Source of the DNA: Ancistrus triradiatus
Lineage: Eukaryota > Chordata > Actinopteri > Siluriformes > Loricariidae
NCBI GenBank assembly: GCA_025084515.1
Contig: JAJAGP010000247.1
Coordinates: 248,001 to 312,000, forward strand
Reading direction: 5' to 3'
Length of the DNA: 64,000 bases
Shown here: positions 59,332 to 64,000 of the stretch, in pieces
Numbering within the stretch: the first letter of the stretch is position 1
How the letters are laid out: each line of letters begins with the position of its first letter
Translations under genes and position numbers: made by a program
Notes under the pieces: generated by a model
The model's input: the letters and a program-made list of their open reading frames with translations, nothing else
Told to the model about the DNA's origin: nothing
Database searches by the model: none

Positions 59332-59403
59332 CTTTATTAAAAAACATGGAGGCCATTTGTCCCATCTCGACTCTCTCCACAATGTCAAAGTGATCCACAG
59401 ACC
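59332..59403 (-). CDS. tmem104: TMEM104 coding exon 5
   Basis: A 72-bp exon encoding SVDHFDIVERVEMGQMASMF followed by FNK, residues 117-139, with two bases completing codon 116 and one base starting codon 140. RVEMGQMASMFFNK is essentially identical to TMEM104 and leads into the next membrane helix. The acceptor is GCGCACAG before GGT; the donor is GTAAGGAG. The short upstream intron (59404-59515, 112 bp) is the second smallest in the gene. Confidence 0.93.
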
Positions 59404-59515
59404 CTGTGCGCTCTCACATTAAAAGAAGTATTTAAGTTCCTTAGTCATAAGCCAACACTCAAATTCAATAGTCAAACACAGGGGGAATAAAAGTAATTAT
59501 AAGCCAAATACTCAC

Positions 59516-59612
59516 GAACAGAAAGGATTGGTCGGGTCTCTATCGTATCGGCCCGTCCCCGGACAGTGACCTCGTCATCTGAATACTCAGAGCTAGTGTC
59601 ACTGCTGTCGAC
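59516..59612 (-). CDS. tmem104: TMEM104 coding exon 4 (acidic/serine-rich loop)
   Basis: Encodes residues 84-115 plus one base: VDSSDTSSEYSDDEVTVRGR then ADTIETRPILSV. The Ser/Asp/Glu-rich run matches the hydrophilic loop in human TMEM104 (DDDSSTASDSD, recalled), and RPILSV is conserved. Serines next to acidic residues could be casein kinase 2-type sites (inference). The acceptor is TGTTTCCCCAG and the donor is GTGAGTAT. A SINE remnant (59636-59700) ends only about 23 bp upstream of the acceptor, so part of the branch-point region may be transposon-derived. Confidence 0.92.
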
Positions 59613-59635
59613 CTGGGGAAACACAAAAGACTCAT

Positions 59636-59700
59636 TGGGATTTGAACCCTGGACCTTCTGGTTCATAGTCCTGCACCTTAACCACTAGGCCACCACAGTC
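59636..59700 (-). repeat. SINE head fragment just upstream of a TMEM104 splice acceptor
   Basis: On the minus strand it runs GACTGTGGTGGCCTAGTGGT to GGTTCAAATCCCA and then stops. It is the tRNA-like head of the window's SINE family in sense orientation to TMEM104. Its inner end is about 23 bases from the acceptor AG at 59613-59614. Confidence 0.8.
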
Positions 59701-60188
59701 ATATTTGTATGTAATTAATGATTAAAAGCATAACTGAAGCAAATGAACGTAAAACAATAATAATAATCAATAATACAAAGAATAAGTGAAATATAAAGAC
59801 ATGACAAGTCAAAATAAAGTGAAACTAAGCACGTTTCGGCACGTCTTATCACAGGGACAGCGGCGCCGACACTGAGGGGGTGTCTGAAATCACACCCATA
59901 GAATGATATAATATACATAATATACTAACAATTAATATAATATACATAATATACCCATGATCATGCCCTAGCTCATCTTCTGTTGGGTTTTATGATGACT
60001 GGCATACCATATTGGTGCATCACCACCAACTGGACTGGATTACTTGCATTATCTTTATTTAGCATGCCCATATTCGAATTTCTGTTCGACTTTGGAGGGA
60101 AAAAATTCAAACGGAGTAAAGAAGCGTTCAAATCTCGAGGATCCACTGTATTAGCAATAAACTTAATTATTAGGTGTCCCACTCTGAC

Positions 60189-60270
60189 CTCCTCCTGCTC
60201 TCTCCTCTTCCAGCGTATCTGGGCGTTGGCTGCAGCCATGGCCTCGATCACAAACGTAGTGGTCATGTAA
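60189..60270 (-). CDS. tmem104: TMEM104 coding exon 3
   Basis: Encodes residues 57-83, beginning YMTTTFVIEAMAAANAQIRW and continuing KRREQEE. This is the end of the second helix and the start of a charged cytosolic stretch. The exon is 82 bp: one base completes the serine codon from the previous exon, then 27 codons end in phase 0. The acceptor is GTTTTCAG. The donor reads GAG then GTCAGAG, a weaker GT donor than its neighbours but the only one that joins in frame to VDSSDTSS. Confidence 0.93.
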
Positions 60271-60746
60271 CTGAAAACAAAGGCTTTGTTAGACAATTCT
60301 ATTAGCAACTGTAATAAACAGATGGACTAAGGTGCAGTTAAAGTTCCTCACACTCCCCTTTTACCCCCGCACTTGGGGGTTGGGGCGTGTTACAGTTTGG
60401 AATTCACTGGGTGCCGACAGAAACCTCATCAGGATCATTGAGTTCATCATTTTGGGTTGGATAATGAACCCACCTCTCCCTCAGACACAGCCAATTAAGT
60501 ATCTGTGTGATGCCTGACGGCAAGCACTGCCAGTTCTCAGCACACCACGGCGGTGGGTTAGTGGTGCAGGCGGCACTTGGGCACCCTGCAGTGTGTTTCT
60601 CAGTCCATATGCATTGTTTTTATGGAGATGTTTATTCACGATTTTTCTTCTCACACATCAACTTCATTCCAGAAAGACCTTCATTAGTTTAGAAGCTGCA
60701 TTAAATCAGGTACAACGCAGACAACATTTAAACCAACTCCACTTAC

Positions 60747-60868
60747 CTCATGAAAGCCAAAAAGCAGATGAGAGCCAGGCTTACAACCCAACCAGCCATG
60801 GCAAAGGCTTTGGGCATGGTCAGGGCACCAGTGCCCACGATCAGATTGAACATGTACACCAAGCCAAC
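60747..60868 (-). CDS. tmem104: TMEM104 coding exon 2 (first transmembrane helices)
   Basis: Encodes residues 16 to 56, from VGLVYMFNLIVGTGALTMPK through a hydrophobic run to SLALICFLAFM. It holds the first membrane helix, including the GTGALTMPKAFAMAGW segment resembling the unwound first helix of AAAP-family permeases, and the second helix. The acceptor is TTCACAG before GTT; the donor is GAG followed by GTAAGTGG. The exon is 122 bp and ends with AG of a serine codon that the next exon completes. Near-identity to TMEM104 and consensus splice sites make this firm. Confidence 0.95.
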
Positions 60869-62653
60869 CTGTGAATGCACACAAATGCAGACACATATTA
60901 GGCATAGAATGACAATGTACAAAAGATATGATCTAAAATAATTCAGCCTTCACCAGCTTCACAATACAACAATAGAACTCATTTTAAAGATCCTGGATTT
61001 GACCTTCAACTTATGTGCTGATAATATTGAACTGCTTTTTTATTTTCTGTAATAATAAACACTGTAAAATAACCACTCTGGCTGCTGAACATGTCGCACC
61101 CAGTGTCCACCGTCCAATTATATTCGAACATAACAAAAAGTGCACTTTTTGTTCTCAGCTCAGGTAAGTCTAGCTGTTTTTTATGTTTGTTGTTGATTTA
61201 TTCTTGGAACTGACAGTGCAACAGCAAACATTTTCCACCGTGTGATAGAATACCACAGCAGTCAATAAAGCAGGCAAAGTGCACCGTGTGCATTTCCACA
61301 TTTGGCATAGTGAAGTGCAATTGTGAACCTCAAGGTGTGTTTGTTTGCTCTCATGTCGTCTGCTGATATGTGAATGGAATATGACCCTGCTGTCATCTGT
61401 GAGGGTTACTAAATTGTCTACAAACACGGACAATAAAACTGAATTTAGACACAATAAATCAACTACAGGAACATAAACTCTACACACTAGAGATGTTCAG
61501 TTAAGGCTTGATCCTATAGCCTGGGAGTCTGAGCCGAGTCTGTGGAGAGCAATTATAGTCTTGGGTAGAAGGTTTTAGTCTAGGTCTCCTTAATAGTTAC
61601 CGATTTGAGTGCGGTCTTGAGCCTCTTGCATGTGAAGTTGAGTCAAGTCTCTAGCATGCAAGTCCAAACTGCGAGTGAAAGACTTAGGAACTCAAGTTGT
61701 GAGTCCCTGTCTGCTACATGCTGGGGCTTTCAAAACAACATCCGAACTCGATCGTCCGTCAAATTCAAAGAGCAAAATGGACATTAATGTGGACAAAACC
61801 CTCCTGAATGTCAAATCATCTGTAATCTGTATCAGGAAGGATTGTGCAATCACATTCCAAAGCATCGACCATGTCCTAACGACTTGGACCGTGTTTCTTT
61901 CAGTAAACTGCACTCAACAGCCTTAACAAATCACTGTTACTCATTGGCTTGAGAAAGCATGTTTTGAAGATGTTTGTAAAAAAATTTAAGTCAGCATTTG
62001 ACTGAATGACAAACCATTTTCTCCCCAAGCCTGACACAAGCCAGGATAGTTATGGAGGTTTTTATCTAAAAGTACTGGCTATATTTAACTTCTATGTATA
62101 CTGTCCGACTCCTAATGTGACTCCTGAAGCTGCCAAGTGATGATTGTTTTAACAATACATAGAAATGTATTGAGAAATAGATACAGCCGTCTAAAAAAAG
62201 CCTACTCATTTCTAGCTGATAAAGCAAAAACAATGAAGCTGCTGATGTCAGCTTCATTATGGTCTTCTCTATAGCAGAAGTCCTTTTGCAACACATGCAG
62301 CTGTCTGGTCTCATCATCTGTGCATAAACCGCGTGTTTGGATCATTCAACTACCTCTTTCAGCGTGAATGAATGACTAACTTGACGTGGGAGGTTTTAAT
62401 CACATGCTTGGTGCACTTGGTCAGGCTGTACTGAGATCAGGTTTTTGCACACCAATTTGGAGTTCAGTTTAGGTGTGCATACGTGCACCTGTGTTGTGAC
62501 GGAAAGAGGAAGTTTAAGAGTGTGTAACAGAAGTTATACACACATTTCCAAAATTTCCATGTCGCGAAAAAGTATAGGTGCACCAAGCAGGCATGAATTA
62601 AACCTGCGTTTTTATAATAGAACAGTGCATTTCAAGCAGCACAAAAAACAAAA
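60869..62653. other. tmem104: Intron 1 background, nothing recognised
   Basis: No element or exon identified between the exon at 60747-60868 and the SINE at 62654. Several short frames have no family resemblance. Confidence 0.45.
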
Positions 62654-62847
62654 CGGACTGTGGTAGCCTAGGGGGTAAGGTACTGGACTCTGGACCAGAA
62701 GGTCGAGAGTTCAAATCCCACCTCTGCCAAGCTGCCATTGTTGGCTCCTTGAGCAAGGCCCTTAACCCACAATTGCTTGGATTATAAGACTGTATCAATT
62801 GTAAGTCACTCTGGATAAGGGCATCTGCTAAATGCTGTACATGTAAG
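62654..62847 (+). repeat. tRNA-derived SINE, full-length copy
   Basis: GGACTGTGGTAGCCTAGGGG, GTTCAAATCCCACCTCTGCC, CAATTGCTTGGATTATAAGA and GTCACTCTGGATAAGGGCAT with the TGCTGTACATGTAAG end. Antisense to TMEM104, in its intron 1. Confidence 0.85.
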
Positions 62848-63561
62848 AGGTGCCATGTTATAAACATTGTCTATTTAAAGAAGCAGTCCATACATGCATC
62901 AGTTAAAACATACAGAAGCAAGATCTCATGTTGAACCTTATCCAAAGCCAATATCTGAAGTAAACCACACCAGTGGTAGATGAAGCACAAGTACACACTA
63001 TTTAAAGTCCGTCCGCTCAACATCCACGCCATGTCAAAAGAATCATAATCAGTCTCATATACATCTAACTCACGTCTGAATGACAGAACAAGTTAAAAAC
63101 AAACCCTTGAAGGCAGTAAACAAGTTCCTTTCGTTTTCAGTAAGGGTTGGAAGTTTTAAAAAGATATAAAGACAAGAATTATTGTATTATACACCGAGTT
63201 CAACAATAAAGTTTGCCTGAATGCCCAAGTTAGTCACAATGGCTTGTCACACAGTTAAAGAGCTTTCATGGACTACACACGAGGCAGACCTTGTTGTTTT
63301 CATACTGTGTTTGACTTAATAGTATTGTCTAAACTACTATGCCACTGATAATGTCCAGTCAGTGTCCATTTTTGCCATTGTAATGCAGATGTAAAATACC
63401 TGTAATATAAATATGAGTACAGTGTCTGGTCATGAGATGCAACCTGACGTTGAGGTCACATGACAGACTGATAAACCGGTAACAAGCAGCATTGCAGACA
63501 GGCAATACACACTCGTTAAAATTCAAAGCTTTACTCAAGTAATACCAATATAAATGCTTAC

Positions 63562-63606
63562 AAAAGGTGAGTAGGGCTCTCCTGTGTCTGTAATTCCACC
63601 AGCCAT
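63562..63606 (-). CDS. tmem104: TMEM104 coding exon 1 (start exon)
   Basis: This exon encodes residues 1-15, MAGGITDTGEPYSPF, matching the short cytosolic N terminus of TMEM104 (MAGEITETGELYSSY in human, recalled). The start ATG at 63606-63604 has a strong Kozak context, with A at -3 and G at +4. The donor is GTAAGC directly after the TTT codon (GT at 63561-63560), in phase 0. The exon continues upstream as 5' UTR to a likely acceptor near 63638. The next coding exon begins in phase 0 with VGLVYMFN, which supports both the start and the junction. Confidence 0.88.
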
Positions 63607-63638
63607 GCTGACCAACTCTCACGGTACTCACTGGGAAC

Positions 63639-63747
63639 CTGTACAGCAAAGCACTCAGTTAGGCAGTTTGACCTTAATTCGAGGCGTTTCGGTAAAATCT
63701 GAATTGAAATAAAAATGTCTAGAAGAGCCCGTCACTCATTCACTCAC
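63639..63747 (-). other. tmem104: TMEM104 intron in the 5' UTR (predicted)
   Basis: A donor with excellent consensus, CCTG followed by GTGAGTGA (GT at 63747-63746), and an acceptor GCTGTACAG (AG at 63640-63639) would define a 109-bp intron. It would separate a non-coding first exon from the exon holding the start codon. The donor is convincing; the acceptor has only a modest pyrimidine tract. Confidence 0.55.
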
Positions 63748-64000
63748 CAGGCTGCTGTGTTATCACTTCTGCACAGCTCATCAAATCCGCCGCTGGGTCT
63801 CGCGCTCGCAGATTAGCCGCTTGCTAAAGCTAACAACAAACCAAACTCTACACAACAGCGACTCGTTTTCACGCGCTCTTTTAACAGCGACGGGTCAAAA
63901 CTATCATGTAGCCATGTTCCATTCCACTGTCACGTAACTGACTGATAAAACCAGCTCTGTCCGGGCTGCGTTCATATTTCCCGCAGCTAGCGATTTAAAC
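63748..64000 (-). promoter_or_regulatory. tmem104: Predicted TMEM104 promoter and non-coding first exon
   Basis: The last 250 bases are richer in CpG (CTCGCGCTCGC, CGCGCTC, CGACGGG) than the surrounding AT-rich introns and end in the strong donor at 63746-63747, as expected for a TATA-less CpG-type promoter and first exon. The start site cannot be fixed from sequence and may lie beyond the window. On the minus strand there are two short upstream ORFs, ATG at 63915 (three codons) and an overlapping ATG at 63907 (eight codons), relevant only if transcription starts upstream of them. GTCACGTAAC at 63929-63938 is one base away from the palindromic CLEAR-type element GTCACGTGAC. Confidence 0.5.

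Larger units (their letters stand above)
6749..63606 (-). other. tmem104: TMEM104 gene, coding span (start codon to stop codon)
   Basis: Nine coding exons on the minus strand join with consistent phases into a reading frame of about 491 codons, close to the human TMEM104 length as I recall it. Recognisable stretches include VGLVYMFNLIVGTGALTMPK, EAMAAANAQ, RPILSV, RVEMGQMASMFFNK, LYGDLAIYAAAVP, KYNDTDACWGP, KTKYLQILTSLMRWI and LFPVFTISTNFPIIAVTLR. The family is a multi-pass membrane protein related to amino acid/auxin permeases (AAAP); the GTGALTMPKAF-AGW segment resembles the first-helix signature of that superfamily. Transport substrate and exact membrane are not established, so a transporter role is inferred from family. 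Potential N-glycosylation sequons (NHS, NDT, NFT) fall in presumed lumenal loops. The largest introns are 31.5 kb, 10 kb and 9.4 kb and are full of transposons. The last exon carries a premature TAG and a one-base insertion, so as written the gene would give a product of about 310 residues. Gene identity is very secure; functional status is not. Confidence 0.95.

Noticed and set aside
59336..60868. Idea that the exon cluster could be a separate short gene
   Set aside because: Phases and sequence join seamlessly with the exons at 49843, 49126, 17513 and 6749 into one TMEM104 protein.
7808..62847. tRNA-like A and B boxes (GGTTCAAATCC) at many places
   Set aside because: They belong to SINE heads followed by a common LINE-like tail; none has an intact cloverleaf or proper tRNA length, so no tRNA gene is called.

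Overview
The window is vertebrate nuclear DNA, almost certainly from a ray-finned (teleost) fish. The evidence is a multi-exon gene with GT-AG introns, low gene density, and many fish-type repeats: Tc1-like elements, hAT fragments, tRNA-derived SINEs whose tails end in GTCTGCTAAATGCTGTAAA, and L1, RTE-like and L2-like LINE pieces. There are no bacterial-style operons, CRISPR arrays or rRNA genes.

One protein-coding gene is supported. It is a TMEM104 orthologue on the minus strand and fills nearly the whole window. Its promoter and a non-coding first exon lie at the right edge (about 63.75-64 kb). The start codon is at 63604-63606 and the stop codon near 6749. I can place nine coding exons whose splice phases chain correctly: 63562-63606, 60747-60868, 60189-60270, 59516-59612, 59332-59403, 49843-49942, 49126-49222, 17513-17606 and 6749-7516. 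Together they would encode about 491 residues, close to the human protein as I recall it (about 496). TMEM104 is a multi-pass membrane protein of the amino acid/auxin permease (AAAP, SLC32/36/38-like) superfamily; its substrate is not established to my knowledge.

The gene as written here is broken. The last coding exon carries an in-frame TAG (7293-7295) where the family has a tyrosine. About 55 bp further on there is a one-base insertion (around 7240-7241), after which the frame returns to a well-conserved C terminus. Assembly error, real gene decay, or removal of a 100-nt segment by splicing are all possible.

Layout: 1-1417 degenerate Tc1-like element; 3551-4495 MITE-like element with younger insertions; 6197-6748 probable 3' UTR; 6749-7516 last exon; 7517-17512 intron with SINEs, a 50-bp minisatellite and an RTE-like fragment; 17513-17606 exon; 17607-49125 a 31.5-kb intron packed with Tc1, L1, RTE-like, hAT, L2 and MITE relics and a 1.4-kb, 33-bp-unit minisatellite; 49126-49942 two exons; 49943-59331 repeat-rich intron; 59332-60868 four exons; 60869-64000 a large intron, the start exon, the non-coding first exon and the promoter. 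Both minisatellites are built on the same alternating purine-pyrimidine palindrome, GTATGCATAC, which is the most unusual non-coding structure here. I found no independent second gene and no clearly novel biological system.
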